A stretch of 64,000 nucleotides of DNA from Bacteroidota bacterium (GCA_030148165.1 JASBTZ010000003.1:682001-746000), one strand, 5' to 3'; positions 17,944-27,213 are shown, numbered from the stretch's first letter. The notes: generated from the sequence alone by a model not told the origin. Numbers and translations: made by a program.

Positions 17944-18906
17944 TTAGTTGTCCTTTCCGTCGTTAACTGCTTTGCCTTTGGTACTTGTTAAAGAAGCTAG
18001 GATTCCTACTAACAACGACATTACGATCACGCCGAGTGATACGAGAGCCGGCATATGTATCCAAGCAGAGAAAATCATTTTAAATGCCACGAACATCAGA
18101 ACAAATATCAGGGAATATTTCATGTATTTGAACTTATCAAGCATGTTAGCCAGGAAGAAATACAAACTTCGAAGACCAAGGATTGCAAAGATGTTTGATG
18201 TAAAGACAATGAACGAGTCGGTTGTAACAGAAAATATCGCCGGTATGGAGTCCACAGCAAATAAGATGTCCGAAAATTCAACCACCACAAGAGCAGCAAG
18301 CAAAGAAGTTGCCACAACTTTACCATCTTTTTTTGCCAGATACTTTCCATTGGAAATGGTCCAGTCTATCGGGTAAATTTTTCCAAGCATGCGAACTCCA
18401 AATGATTGTTCGAAATCTTCGCTCTCTTCCCCTTCTTTGATCATTTTAAATGCGGAGAACAACAGCACCCCTCCGAAAACGTACATAGCCCAGGTAAAGT
18501 GATTTACGAATGCAGCTCCAACGAGAATCATTCCCATCCGGAAAAAGACCGCTCCGATTATTCCCCAGAATAGAATATTGTGTTGGTACTTGTCTTCTAC
18601 TCTAAAATACTTAAAGATCATCGCCATTACGAAGATATTATCCAGACTCAGCGATTCTTCAATGACGTATCCTGTATAATAATGGATCATTGCTTCCAAT
18701 GGACTGGAGCCATCAGGATTGACATTCATGAGGTTGGTGTCGTACATATAGTAGACAACTCCTCCGAAGATCAAAGCAATCGTAACCCAGATTGCCGTCC
18801 ATACCAGGCTCGCTTTCATGGTGACCTTCTCATCTTTCTTATGAAACACACCCAAATCAAGTGCTAGCAGAGCGAAAATGATGATAAGAAAGACTATCCA
18901 GACCAT
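17944..18906 (-). CDS. TerC/Alx family integral membrane protein
   Basis: The 320-residue protein has about eight or nine membrane segments and the TerC signatures: an N-terminal ALLALDLGVFHKKDEKV, an acidic ESLSLDNIFVMAMIF in the third segment (the conserved N-x-D/Asp metal-related site) and FSDILFAVDSIPAIFSVTTDSFIVFTSNIFAILGLR later. TerC/Alx proteins act in manganese export and exoprotein metalation in other bacteria, and tellurium resistance in some plasmids; the role here is inferred. It is divergent from uvrB with 92 bases between starts, and each gene has its own -7 box. Confidence 0.9.
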   Translation of the reverse strand: MVWIVFLIIIFALLALDLGVFHKKDEKVTMKASLVWTAIWVTIALIFGGVVYYMYDTNLMNVNPDGSSPLEAMIHYYTGYVIEESLSLDNIFVMAMIFKYFRVEDKYQHNILFWGIIGAVFFRMGMILVGAAFVNHFTWAMYVFGGVLLFSAFKMIKEGEESEDFEQSFGVRMLGKIYPIDWTISNGKYLAKKDGKVVATSLLAALVVVEFSDILFAVDSIPAIFSVTTDSFIVFTSNIFAILGLRSLYFFLANMLDKFKYMKYSLIFVLMFVAFKMIFSAWIHMPALVSLGVIVMSLLVGILASLTSTKGKAVNDGKDN

Positions 18907-18923
18907 ATAAGGAATTATTTGTG

Positions 18924-18931
18924 CAAATATA
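18924..18931 (-). promoter_or_regulatory. -7 promoter box upstream of the terC-like gene
   Basis: TATATTTG on the minus strand lies 17 bases before the ATG ending at 18906 and matches TAnnTTTG exactly. Confidence 0.5.
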
Positions 18932-18986
18932 GTCAGTCTCTAGGATTTAAAATAGCCAGTCGGTCTAAGAATTAATCACGAAGCGT

Positions 18987-18994
18987 TAACTTTG
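18987..18994 (+). promoter_or_regulatory. -7 promoter box, 4 bases before uvrB
   Basis: TAACTTTG is followed by GTAT and the uvrB ATG at 18999. This is the 4-base spacing expected for a leaderless transcript. Confidence 0.5.
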
Positions 18995-18998
18995 GTAT

Positions 18999-21020
18999 AT
19001 GGATTTCCAACTCGTTTCAGAATTCGAACCAACAGGTGATCAGCCTCAGGCGATTGAGGAATTGGTTGACGGCATTAATTCAGGCTCTGAACATCAGACT
19101 TTGCTTGGAGTAACGGGTTCTGGAAAGACCTTTACAATCGCAAATGTGATTGCTCAGACCAATAAACCGACATTAGTATTATCTCATAATAAAACACTCG
19201 CCGCTCAACTTTATGGAGAATTCAAGCAGTTCTTTCCTGAAAATTCGGTCGAGTACTTTGTATCGTATTACGATTATTACCAACCTGAGGCGTACCTGCC
19301 CGTGACCGGAACATACATTGAAAAAGATCTTTCAATTAATGATGAGATTGAAAAATTGCGCCTTTCAGCTACTTCAGCATTATTATCCGGCAGAAAGGAT
19401 GTGATTGTGGTAGCATCAGTTTCGTGTATTTATGGAATCGGTAATCCAGATGAATTTGCAAATAGTGTTATTCATCTTCGAAAAGGAGAACATATTTCCA
19501 GAAATAAGTTTTTGTTCAAGCTGGTGGAAAACCTCTATTCAAGGGCGAATGAAGTATTCGAAAGAGGAATGTTCCGCGTCAAGGGAGAAGTTGTTGACAT
19601 ATTTCTCGCCTATACTGATTATGCGATACGAATTGTATTCTGGGGAGATGAGATCGACACCATTCAATCCATTGATCCAAAATCGAATGATGTACTGGAA
19701 ACATTTGAACATATTAGCATCTATCCCGCAAACATTTTTGTCAGCTCACCGGAGACCACCCGCATTGCAGTGGATGAGATTGCGGCTGATATGGAAATTC
19801 AGGTTGAACACTTTAGACAGCAAGGTAAGATCGAGGAAAGCAACAGGCTCAAGGAACGTGTTTCTTACGATCTGGAAATGATTCGCGAACTGGGCTACTG
19901 CTCCGGAATTGAGAATTACTCCCGTTATTTCGATCGGCGTGAACCGGGTCAGCGTCCTTTCTGTCTTCTGGATTATTTCCCTGATGATTTTCTCATGGTC
20001 ATTGATGAAAGTCATGTCACAATTCCACAGGTAAAAGCGATGTATGGTGGAGATCGTTCACGGAAAACAAATCTGGTAGAATATGGATTCCGACTTCAGG
20101 CCGCTGTTGATAACAGACCTCTGAAATTTGAAGAATTCGAAGCGATGTTAAATCAGGTCATTTATGTTTCTGCCACACCTGCAGATTATGAACTGGAACA
20201 ATCAGAAGGGATATTAGTTGAACAGGTCATACGTCCAACAGGATTGCTTGATCCGATAATCGAAGTAAGAGGAACAAAAAATCAGATCGATAATCTTATC
20301 GAGGAGATTCAGTTGCGAATTGATCGGAATGAACGGGTTCTTGTTACCACGCTAACGAAAAGAATGGCAGAAGAACTTCAGAAATACCTTGATAAGGTTG
20401 GTGTGCCTTGTCGTTATATCCATTCTGATATCGATACAATCGAACGCGTGGAGATCCTCCGTCAGTTGCGCCTCGGAAAGTTCGACGTCCTGATAGGAGT
20501 AAACCTTCTTCGAGAAGGGCTAGATCTACCCGAAGTGTCATTAGTCGCCATCCTTGATGCAGACAAAGAAGGATTCCTTCGCAATGAAAGATCACTTGTT
20601 CAGACGGTAGGTAGAGCTGCCCGTAATGTCAACGGTACTGTGATCATGTACGCTGATAAGGTGACTGATTCCATGCAAAGAACGATTGATGAGACTAATA
20701 GAAGGAGAGAGATTCAAATGGAGTATAACGCGGCCCATGGTATCACTCCTACTCCTCTTAAAAAATCAAAACTGACAATTTTGGAGTCTACCAAAGTTGC
20801 TGACGGAGATGGATTACAAGCTTATGAACAAATAGAAGAAAGGCAGATTGTTGCAGATCCGGTCATGCAATACATGACTATAGAACAGATGGAAAAGGCC
20901 ATAAAGCACACACGAAAACAAATGGAAAAAGCAGCAAAGGAGCTTGATTTTATTGAAGCTGCAAGACTTCGTGATGAATTATTTATTCTACAGGAAAATC
21001 TGAAGTCAAAAACCAAGTAG
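18999..21020 (+). CDS. uvrB: excinuclease ABC subunit B
   Basis: The 673-residue protein is full length and near-identical in layout to characterised UvrB: Walker A GVTGSGKT (37-44), the damage-probing beta-hairpin YYDYYQPEAYLP (about 90-101), a helicase core with DESHVTIPQ and GVNLLREGLDLPEVSLVAILDADKEG, and a C-terminal UVR domain (about 625-670) that contacts UvrC. In nucleotide excision repair UvrB is loaded by UvrA on lesions and then recruits UvrC. It heads a plus-strand run with comB-like, S1/P1-like and a membrane protein gene. The promoter-like box suggests a leaderless mRNA. Confidence 0.98.
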   Translation: MDFQLVSEFEPTGDQPQAIEELVDGINSGSEHQTLLGVTGSGKTFTIANVIAQTNKPTLVLSHNKTLAAQLYGEFKQFFPENSVEYFVSYYDYYQPEAYLPVTGTYIEKDLSINDEIEKLRLSATSALLSGRKDVIVVASVSCIYGIGNPDEFANSVIHLRKGEHISRNKFLFKLVENLYSRANEVFERGMFRVKGEVVDIFLAYTDYAIRIVFWGDEIDTIQSIDPKSNDVLETFEHISIYPANIFVSSPETTRIAVDEIAADMEIQVEHFRQQGKIEESNRLKERVSYDLEMIRELGYCSGIENYSRYFDRREPGQRPFCLLDYFPDDFLMVIDESHVTIPQVKAMYGGDRSRKTNLVEYGFRLQAAVDNRPLKFEEFEAMLNQVIYVSATPADYELEQSEGILVEQVIRPTGLLDPIIEVRGTKNQIDNLIEEIQLRIDRNERVLVTTLTKRMAEELQKYLDKVGVPCRYIHSDIDTIERVEILRQLRLGKFDVLIGVNLLREGLDLPEVSLVAILDADKEGFLRNERSLVQTVGRAARNVNGTVIMYADKVTDSMQRTIDETNRRREIQMEYNAAHGITPTPLKKSKLTILESTKVADGDGLQAYEQIEERQIVADPVMQYMTIEQMEKAIKHTRKQMEKAAKELDFIEAARLRDELFILQENLKSKTK

Positions 21021-21041
21021 GAATATTATCTTTACCCATAG

Positions 21042-21764
21042 ATGAATGATAACCGCAAACATATTGAAGTTTGTTTCACGCCCGGTGAATACGAATACTT
21101 CAAAGGAGAGTATGACATTGTCGTTGTGATCGATGTATTAAGAGCTACCTCAGCAATTTGTGCAGCATTCGATAATGGCGTAAACTCAATCATTCCTGTA
21201 GCGACAGTTGAAGAAGCCAAAGAATATCAGGCAAAAGGGTTTCTGGTTGGAGCGGAACGCAAGGGGCAAATCGTAGATGGCTTTGACTTCGGCAACTCAC
21301 CTTATTCTTATATGAAAGAAGAATTTCGTGGTCAAGATATCGTTCTTTCGACAACAAATGGCACAAAGGCTTTAAGCATTGCTTCTAACGCTCCGACTGT
21401 TGTCGTTGGGTCTTTGCTTAATCTCGATGCGCTTTGTCAATGGCTGGAGGAACAGGAGAAGAATACGCTTTGTCTGTGCTCAGGGTGGCAGGACAAATTT
21501 AATCTGGAAGACACCGTTTGTGCCGGTGCGATTTCAGAATACCTTATCAGCACGGGTAAATTCACCTCCGATGAAGATTCATCAATTGCAGCTAAATATT
21601 TGTATCTTTCTGCATGGGTAAATCCTATCGGTTATTTGAAGTCTAGCTCGCACAGAAGAAGATTGAAAAACCTGAATCTGAACGAAGATATCAAGTACTG
21701 TCTCACACCGAATCAAACGGATGTAATACCCATATTAAGAGATGGGAAACTGGTTAAATTATAG
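21042..21764 (+). CDS. comB: ComB-like 2-phosphosulfolactate phosphatase
   Basis: A 240-residue protein with the ComB family signatures VVVIDVLRATSAICAAFDNGV, GAERKGQIVDGFDFGNSP and VLSTTNGTKAL. ComB removes phosphate from 2-phosphosulfolactate in the coenzyme M/sulfolactate route; the partner enzyme ComA is encoded separately at 29586-30404. It follows uvrB after 21 bases, with a near-match -7 box TATCTTTA at 21026-21033. It overlaps the next gene by 23 bases, so the two are likely co-translated. A bacterium without methanogenesis probably uses it for sulfolactate or sulfonolipid precursors; that is inference. Confidence 0.88.
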   Translation: MNDNRKHIEVCFTPGEYEYFKGEYDIVVVIDVLRATSAICAAFDNGVNSIIPVATVEEAKEYQAKGFLVGAERKGQIVDGFDFGNSPYSYMKEEFRGQDIVLSTTNGTKALSIASNAPTVVVGSLLNLDALCQWLEEQEKNTLCLCSGWQDKFNLEDTVCAGAISEYLISTGKFTSDEDSSIAAKYLYLSAWVNPIGYLKSSSHRRRLKNLNLNEDIKYCLTPNQTDVIPILRDGKLVKL

Positions 21765-22746
21765 AGTTTTGGTCCTGCTAGTGACTGTTCCGTTATTTTT
21801 TTCAACGACGGAAAAAGAGCAAAAATCTCATTGGGGATTCTTTGGTCATAAACGCATTAACCGAATTGCAACACTCACCCTACCACATGAAATGTTCGGC
21901 TTCTATAAAGAGCACATTGAATTTTTAACGGAGCATGCAGTTGACCCGGATAAACGCAGATATGCTGTGGATGGTGAAGCGCAGCGTCATTACATTGACA
22001 TTGATCATTATGTCCATGAGGGAGAAGACCCATTTGCGGTGGTTCCTCGTAAATGGAATGATGCGGTAGAGAAATTCTCTGAAGATACCTTACAGGCATA
22101 TGGCATTGTTCCCTGGTACATCAATGTAATGAAGTACAAATTGCAAAAAGCCTTCGAGAATAAAAACGTTGACCTGATCCTTAAATATTCTGCGGATATT
22201 GGACACTATGTTGGTGACGCCCATGTCCCACTGCACACAACTGAAAATTACAACGGGCAGCTTACCAATCAGAAGGGAATCCATGGATTATGGGAGAGTC
22301 GACTGGTAGAGATTAATTTTGAGGACTACGATTATTTTGTTGACAAAGCAGGATATATTGAAAATATCAACGATTACATATGGGAAGCAGTTGAAGATTC
22401 TCACCATGCAGTCGATTCCGTGTTGCAACTGGAATTAGATGTTACTGCAGACATTCCAACGGATCGAAAATACAGTTACGAACGCAGAGGAAACATGACC
22501 ATCTCCACCTATTCATATGAATTCTGTCAGGAATACCATAAGCGACTGAACGGAATGGTTGAACGACGATTACGAGCAGCTATTTCAGCAGTTGGTTCTA
22601 TTTGGTATACAGCATGGGTAGATGCCGGTCAACCCGATCTAACCGAACTACAGCATACACCACCATCTGAAGAGTTACTGACAGAGTTGAAAACTCTTGA
22701 TCCCTACGTAAATGCAGGTAAGCACAAAGGAAGGATTTGTGAATGA
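21742..22746 (+). CDS. S1/P1 nuclease / zinc-dependent phospholipase C-like protein
   Basis: The 334-residue protein has a hydrophobic N-terminus (about 8-22, LVLLVTVPLFFST), and then SHWGFFGHKRINRIATL, where the conserved Trp and the first His begin the trinuclear zinc site of S1/P1 nucleases and class C phospholipases. Further metal-ligand candidates are HYIDIDHYV, SADIGHYVGDAHVPLHTT (an H-x3-D-x-H arrangement) and GIHGLWE. The fold is all helical. Whether it cleaves nucleic acids or phospholipids cannot be told. The start overlaps comB by 23 bases and no better in-frame start follows. Likely periplasmic. Confidence 0.8.
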   Translation: MGNWLNYRVLVLLVTVPLFFSTTEKEQKSHWGFFGHKRINRIATLTLPHEMFGFYKEHIEFLTEHAVDPDKRRYAVDGEAQRHYIDIDHYVHEGEDPFAVVPRKWNDAVEKFSEDTLQAYGIVPWYINVMKYKLQKAFENKNVDLILKYSADIGHYVGDAHVPLHTTENYNGQLTNQKGIHGLWESRLVEINFEDYDYFVDKAGYIENINDYIWEAVEDSHHAVDSVLQLELDVTADIPTDRKYSYERRGNMTISTYSYEFCQEYHKRLNGMVERRLRAAISAVGSIWYTAWVDAGQPDLTELQHTPPSEELLTELKTLDPYVNAGKHKGRICE

Positions 22747-23374
22747 TTTAATACAAAAGCGCCAATGGGTCTTGCTGACTCCCACATTTTGCATAGCTCT
22801 TTTTATTGCCTTATATATTTATTCAACAAGCCTTTACCCTGGAGGATCCTACTCAAACCCGTCTCAACTCGGTTACAGCTGGGTACACAACTATTTGTGT
22901 AATCTGGTTGGACCCAATGCCCTGAACGGACAGATTAATGAAGCCAAAAACATCTCCATAATAGCAATTTTTATTCTCGGTTTTGGAATAGGTTATTTCT
23001 ATCTGATATTCCCAAGATATTTCGAAATGAGAAAATTATGGCGAAGGGTAATTCAATCCGCTGGAGTAGCATCCATGTTTTTCGCTGTCTTCCTATTCAC
23101 AGATCAGCATGATCTCGTATTAAATATAGCCGGTATACTTGGCGTTATTACAATCTTTGGGTCTTTGGTTGCTCTAAGCAGGCATAATGCTTACGGATTA
23201 ATGTGGACTGGACTTGCCTGCTGCTTCTTAATTGCTGCAAATGCCTATATCTACTATACCAAATTATTTATTGATTGGTTACCACTCATTCAAAAAATCA
23301 CGATTACCATTCTTTTGCTGTGGATTGTTTTAATGAATCTATCCTTCTATCAAAGTGAAAAAAGAATGAATTAG
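22739..23374 (+). CDS. multi-pass membrane protein of unknown function (DUF998-like)
   Basis: About six membrane segments fill this protein (roughly residues 9-28, 75-93, 112-130, 136-152, 160-180, 190-208 in the shorter form). The loop SLYPGGSYSNPSQLGYSWVHNYLCNLVG and the overall topology resemble the DUF998 family, but the match is only an impression. The first in-frame ATG (22712) would overlap the upstream gene by 35 bases; a GTG at 22739 gives a 211-residue protein overlapping by 8 bases, which I prefer weakly. It ends by overlapping the convergent DUF2490 gene by 4 bases. Confidence 0.6.
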   Translation: MNDLIQKRQWVLLTPTFCIALFIALYIYSTSLYPGGSYSNPSQLGYSWVHNYLCNLVGPNALNGQINEAKNISIIAIFILGFGIGYFYLIFPRYFEMRKLWRRVIQSAGVASMFFAVFLFTDQHDLVLNIAGILGVITIFGSLVALSRHNAYGLMWTGLACCFLIAANAYIYYTKLFIDWLPLIQKITITILLLWIVLMNLSFYQSEKRMN

Positions 23375-24075
23375 TCGAGTATTCGATTGAATTCGTATTT
23401 ATAGCCGACACCCAGAATAATGTCAGCGTCGTTATCCGGTATCCCTCGTTGATAGTTCATAAACAATTTCAATCCGTGATGGTCATCAAGTTTAAAGTTG
23501 GAACCAAACTTAAGTCGAACCTTGTTAATACTATTGTAGGTAAGTACTTCGGTTGCCGTATAATGTATCTGATCATTAATATGATAAAACCACTCACACG
23601 ATACATACGGCGTAATATCACCATCAGCAACATCGTATGCCAGCTCAAGTCTACCCCGAATGTAATTATTCACTCGTTCGTTAACTTCATGCTCATTGGT
23701 CCAACGCAACCGTACGGTAACTTCTAATGGAGACTTGTCTGTAAAGAGTTCGTTGAGTTCACGTAAATTGACATCCCATGTAAATCGATGAGTCTTGGTC
23801 TTTGTAGGATAAATAGGGCTATACGATTCTCCTGAAAGTCGATAATTCAGTACCGTACGAACGTGCTTATCAAGACGGAATTCCGTTCCTACAGCAGCGA
23901 ACATCTTTTCAAGGGAACTGACATTATTATCCCACCTCAACTGTCCTTCCAGGCCAAATTCGACCTTCTTATTCAAAGGTACTGAAGTTTCAATTCCGGT
24001 CCAGAGACCGAAGTCAGTTTGAGCCGATACAACGAAGCTCAGAAAAACAATAGATAGAAAACTTATGATCCGCAT
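23371..24075 (-). CDS. DUF2490-like outer-membrane beta-barrel protein
   Basis: A 234-residue protein with a signal peptide (MRIISFLSIVFLSFVVSAQ) followed by alternating strands typical of DUF2490: DFGLWTGIETSVPLNKKVEFGLEGQLRWDNN, HRFTWDVNLREL, TPYVSCEWFYHIND, GLKLFMNYQRGIPDNDADIILGVGYKYEF. The pattern suggests a small porin-like barrel of about ten strands; the function of DUF2490 is not established. It is 8 bases downstream of the small lipoprotein gene at 24084-24497, so the two likely share a transcript. Confidence 0.75.
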   Translation of the reverse strand: MRIISFLSIVFLSFVVSAQTDFGLWTGIETSVPLNKKVEFGLEGQLRWDNNVSSLEKMFAAVGTEFRLDKHVRTVLNYRLSGESYSPIYPTKTKTHRFTWDVNLRELNELFTDKSPLEVTVRLRWTNEHEVNERVNNYIRGRLELAYDVADGDITPYVSCEWFYHINDQIHYTATEVLTYNSINKVRLKFGSNFKLDDHHGLKLFMNYQRGIPDNDADIILGVGYKYEFNRILD

Positions 24076-24083
24076 AAGTGAAC

Positions 24084-24497
24084 TTATGGTTTGACGATGA
24101 TTGTGATGTCATCCGCATCAACAACCTCTTTTTTGTTGCTGATCGTTACTGATACTTCTTCTCTTACCGGTTCAAGCGTATTGACATATCCGCCTGTGGT
24201 ATCACCGGAAAAAGCATATATTTTGTAATCTCCGCGTGTTAACCCTCTGAACTGATAAAAGCCATTTTCATCCGTTCGAGTACTTTCACTGTATGAGGCT
24301 TCATCTCCATAAATGATGTAAACGCGTTCTTCAGCGACCGGTCCTTCCCAGATCGTATTTAATGCTCCATCCCTCATGTCTCCCATCAGATATCCGCTAA
24401 TGGCAGAAGTTCCTCCGGGTCCCTCCACTTTTTTACATGAGATTAAAACCGTAAGTAGTAAGATAGTGATCAGCGAGTGTTTAACAGTCTTTTTCAT
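24084..24497 (-). CDS. small lipoprotein with carboxypeptidase regulatory-like domain
   Basis: The 137-residue protein has a lipoprotein signal (MKKTVKHSLITILLLTVLISC, Cys21 in the lipobox LISC) and one Ig-like/carboxypeptidase-regulatory domain with the pattern DENGFYQFRGLTRGDYKIYAFSGDT. Such domains are common in SusD/TonB-dependent systems and on T9SS cargo, but no such partner is next to it. It is followed by the DUF2490 barrel protein after 8 bases. Confidence 0.8.
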   Translation of the reverse strand: MKKTVKHSLITILLLTVLISCKKVEGPGGTSAISGYLMGDMRDGALNTIWEGPVAEERVYIIYGDEASYSESTRTDENGFYQFRGLTRGDYKIYAFSGDTTGGYVNTLEPVREEVSVTISNKKEVVDADDITIIVKP

Positions 24498-24609
24498 GTC
24501 TTTAGAATTGTAAGCTAAAATTAGTTAATAATTAGATAATAAATCATCCTATTTATGATATGATCGCTTTTTTAACGTAATCACTATTTTCGTAACAAAC
24601 TTATTCAAC

Positions 24610-25386
24610 ATGATAATCATTGAGCATCTTCGCAAAGAGTTCACACTTTCGAAGCAACAGCGAAAGGAATCTGCAACAAGTGATCCGATTGCCATTGCCG
24701 TAGACGACGTAAGTCTCCAGTGTAAGCCGGGTAGAATATTTTCTCTGTTAGGACCTAACGGGGCTGGTAAAACAACGACACTTCGCATGATCGCTACCAT
24801 CTTTAAACCGACATCGGGAACGGTTAATATTTGCGGAATTGATGCCGTTGCAAATCCACAGGAAGCCAGAAGAAAAATTGGATTTCTTACAGGATCAAGT
24901 GGGTTGTATGGTCGACTGACTCCTAATGAAATGGTTAAGTATTTTGCAGATCTGTATGGCATTCCCCGGAACGAATTTGAGGAGCGTAAACAAAAGTTAT
25001 TCAACCTGCTCGACATGAATGAGTTCGCTAACAAGCGTATTGCAAAATTATCGACCGGAATGAAACAAAAGGTATCGATATGCAGAACGATGATCCACGA
25101 TCCTGAAGTTGTCATCTTTGACGAGCCTACTAGCGGATTGGATGTCATCACGGCCGAGAATATCATCACGTTGATCCGTAACTGCAAGGAAGAAGGTAAA
25201 ACAGTCATTTTCTCCAGTCACATAATGAGTGAGGTAGATCTTTTATGCGATGACATTGCCATCATCCACAAAGGAAGAATGTTACATAATGGAACCATGG
25301 AAGAATTTCGAGCTAATATGCAGGAAAAGAGTCTTACTGCTGAGTTCATTCGAATTGTTCACGAAAATAAATCTGAAGCCGTATGA
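24610..25386 (+). CDS. natA: ABC transporter ATP-binding protein (NatA/CcmA-type)
   Basis: The 258-residue protein has Walker [10 protein letters not shown] (48-56), the signature [10 protein letters not shown] and Walker [13 protein letters not shown], and so is a complete ABC ATPase. Its layout and position directly upstream of a NatB-type permease point to sodium (or another small molecule) efflux by a NatAB-like exporter; the substrate is uncertain. The gene ends in ATGA with the permease start nested (25383-25386). A near-match -7 box, TATTTTCG, lies at 24585-24592, 17 bases upstream. Confidence 0.85.
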   Translation: MIIIEHLRKEFTLSKQQRKESATSDPIAIAVDDVSLQCKPGRIFSLLGPNGAGKTTTLRMIATIFKPTSGTVNICGIDAVANPQEARRKIGFLTGSSGLYGRLTPNEMVKYFADLYGIPRNEFEERKQKLFNLLDMNEFANKRIAKLSTGMKQKVSICRTMIHDPEVVIFDEPTSGLDVITAENIITLIRNCKEEGKTVIFSSHIMSEVDLLCDDIAIIHKGRMLHNGTMEEFRANMQEKSLTAEFIRIVHENKSEAV

Positions 25387-26570
25387 TGTTTACCATATTT
25401 AAAAAAGAACTAAAGGATACGCTTCGCGATCGTCGAACATTGATCATGATGTTGGTTATTCCCATCCTGATCTTCCCATTGATTCTCAACATCTTTGTTG
25501 GTGTATCATCATCCTTTTCAAAAGAAGCTGCCGAAAAGCCAATTAAAATAGGATTTATCGGAAGCGAAGAAAGCTATCTCTATGAAAAGCTGGACATGCT
25601 TCCTGAATCATATGGTAAGAAAGAGTTCGTCATGTATTCGGATACGAATAGTCTTAAAGCTGATCTTCGATCCGATTCAATTCAAATAGGGGTCTATACG
25701 AACGAGTTTGACGCTTATCTCACTAGAAAAGAGCCTGCTCCCGTGGAAGTGTACTACAATGCGACAGACATGGGAATAGCAGATCGCGCTGAACGATACA
25801 TCGAAGCGGTAGAAGGACTGGCTCTTCAGGAGCGCTACATCGATATGAATCTGAAGGAAGAACAATTGAAACCAATGGAGGTTGGTTATAACAATGTTGC
25901 TTCGAGTAAGGAAATGGTTGGTAAACTGGCTGGTGGAATATTACCGTACATCTTCATCGCATTCGGATTTATTGGATGCATGTATCCGGCCATTGATCTG
26001 TTTACAGGAGAAAAAGAGCGAGGAACGATCGAAACGCTATTGACCGCTCCCGTTTCAAGATTACAAATCTTGTTTGGCAAGATGGGCGTAGTTGTACTTT
26101 CAGGATTGTTAGCTGCGAGTTGTGCCTTATTAGGACTTTTCATCTCCATTGAATTTCTGGATATCGTTCAGGACGAACAACTGCTGGAGATCATTCACAG
26201 CATTCTCACACCTCAGTTTGTCTTAATGATGTACGCTTTGTTGATACCATTAACCGTGTTTTTTGCCGGGGTTATGATTCCTATTGCAGTCTACGCGAAG
26301 AGTTTTAAAGAAGCACAATCCATTATTACACCGCTTAATATTATTATGGTCCTGCCAGCCATGGTCGGTTTCTTTCCGGGAATCGAGCTGGATGCTGTAA
26401 CTGCATGTACTCCGGTAATCAATATTGTATTGGCCACGAAAGAATTAATGGCAGGAACTTTGGATATAGGTCTACTAGCTTTGAGCTTCAGTGTGATGCT
26501 TGTTTTAGCCATATTAGCAGTTATCGTATCTTACAAGAGATTTGATAAAGAAACCAATATTATCATCTGA
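25383..26570 (+). CDS. natB: ABC transporter permease (NatB-type)
   Basis: The 395-residue protein begins [36 protein letters not shown], the standard start of ABC-2/NatB permeases. A large extracytoplasmic domain follows (about 40-175), then a membrane block with LTGEKERGTIETLLTAPVSRLQILFGKM, the coupling helix motif. About six membrane segments are seen. The start is the ATG at 25383, or 25386 in an ATGATG pair; both couple to the upstream ATPase gene. The small repeat protein follows after 1 base, so it may be co-transcribed. Confidence 0.88.
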   Translation: MMFTIFKKELKDTLRDRRTLIMMLVIPILIFPLILNIFVGVSSSFSKEAAEKPIKIGFIGSEESYLYEKLDMLPESYGKKEFVMYSDTNSLKADLRSDSIQIGVYTNEFDAYLTRKEPAPVEVYYNATDMGIADRAERYIEAVEGLALQERYIDMNLKEEQLKPMEVGYNNVASSKEMVGKLAGGILPYIFIAFGFIGCMYPAIDLFTGEKERGTIETLLTAPVSRLQILFGKMGVVVLSGLLAASCALLGLFISIEFLDIVQDEQLLEIIHSILTPQFVLMMYALLIPLTVFFAGVMIPIAVYAKSFKEAQSIITPLNIIMVLPAMVGFFPGIELDAVTACTPVINIVLATKELMAGTLDIGLLALSFSVMLVLAILAVIVSYKRFDKETNIII

Positions 26571-26571
26571 C

Positions 26572-27057
26572 ATGAAAAATGCATTGATCCTTTGTTTTCT
26601 GGTCGTGCTGTCCACGACGGCTTTCGGACAACGACTACGAACAACTTTCACCAACGACTATTCTCGGTGGACTTTTGACAATCTAACCTTCCGGACGACT
26701 TTTTCGGATGACTGGGACAACTGGTCTTGCGGAAGCACCACTATACGAACAACTTTTTCTAATGATTGGGATAGCTGGTCAATTGGATCGAACGTTACAC
26801 TAAAAACCGTTTTCTCTAACGATTACGACAGCTGGGAAATCAGAGGTAACGGTCAGACCATAACGGTTCGTACCACTTTCAACGACGATTATGAACGATG
26901 GGACATTTCCGGTGATGCCGACGGCGCTATCCGAACAGTTTTCTCGGATGACTTCGAGCGTTGGGAGATTGATATTGAAGGTGATCTGGATGATAATCTG
27001 CGAAAGGCAATCGTCTTTATTCCAATCTTCGTCGCATTTCAATTGGAGAGTGACTAA
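26572..27057 (+). CDS. small exported protein of six R-T-x-F-x-x-D-(aromatic)-x-x-W repeats
   Basis: I do not recognise a named family. The 161-residue protein has a signal peptide (MKNALILCFLVVLSTTAFGQ, cleavage after Gln20) and then six short repeats beginning at residues 23, 41, 59, 78, 100 and 121. Each carries R/K-T-T/V-F-S/N/T-N/D-D-Y/W/F-x-x-W, and period grows from 18 to 22 residues. Each unit would suit a two-strand hairpin with an aromatic pair and an Asp-Asp turn. A hydrophobic tail (KAIVFIPIFVAFQL, about 145-158) ends the protein. The start is taken as 26572, not an in-frame ATG 30 bases upstream, which lies in the permease. It follows the permease by 1 base. Confidence 0.7.
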   Translation: MKNALILCFLVVLSTTAFGQRLRTTFTNDYSRWTFDNLTFRTTFSDDWDNWSCGSTTIRTTFSNDWDSWSIGSNVTLKTVFSNDYDSWEIRGNGQTITVRTTFNDDYERWDISGDADGAIRTVFSDDFERWEIDIEGDLDDNLRKAIVFIPIFVAFQLESD

Positions 27058-27074
27058 TATTTAATTCTAAGCAC

Positions 27075-27082
27075 TATATTTG
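27075..27082 (+). promoter_or_regulatory. -7 promoter box for tRNA-Leu
   Basis: TATATTTG matches TAnnTTTG and is followed by CAGC. The mature tRNA 5' end lies 9 bases downstream of the box, as expected for a tRNA transcript with a very short leader. Confidence 0.6.
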
Positions 27083-27090
27083 CAGCCCAA

Positions 27091-27173
27091 GCCCAGGTGG
27101 TGAAATTGGTAGACACGCCATCTTGAGGGGGTGGTGAGCTACGCTCGTGCTGGTTCGAATCCAGTCCTGGGCA
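27091..27173 (+). tRNA. tRNA-Leu (GAG)
   Basis: An 83-base leucine tRNA with a 7-base acceptor stem GCCCAGG/CCTGGGC, a long variable arm, T-arm TGGTTCGAATCCA and an anticodon loop TTGAGGG closed by CCATC/GGTGG, so the anticodon is GAG (reads CUC/CUU). CCA is not encoded; the discriminator base is A. A -7 box lies just upstream and a rho-independent terminator follows at 27184-27213. Confidence 0.95.
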
Positions 27174-27183
27174 CTCCAACATT

Positions 27184-27213
27184 AAGCTGCTCTTTTATAG
27201 AGTGGCTTTTTTT
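27184..27213 (+). terminator. rho-independent terminator after tRNA-Leu
   Basis: A hairpin formed by AAGCTGCTCT and AGAGTGGCTT around a 5-base loop TTTAT (9 to 10 pairs with two G-T pairs) is followed by at least six T residues. A degenerate second copy is seen at 27296-27323. Confidence 0.75.
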
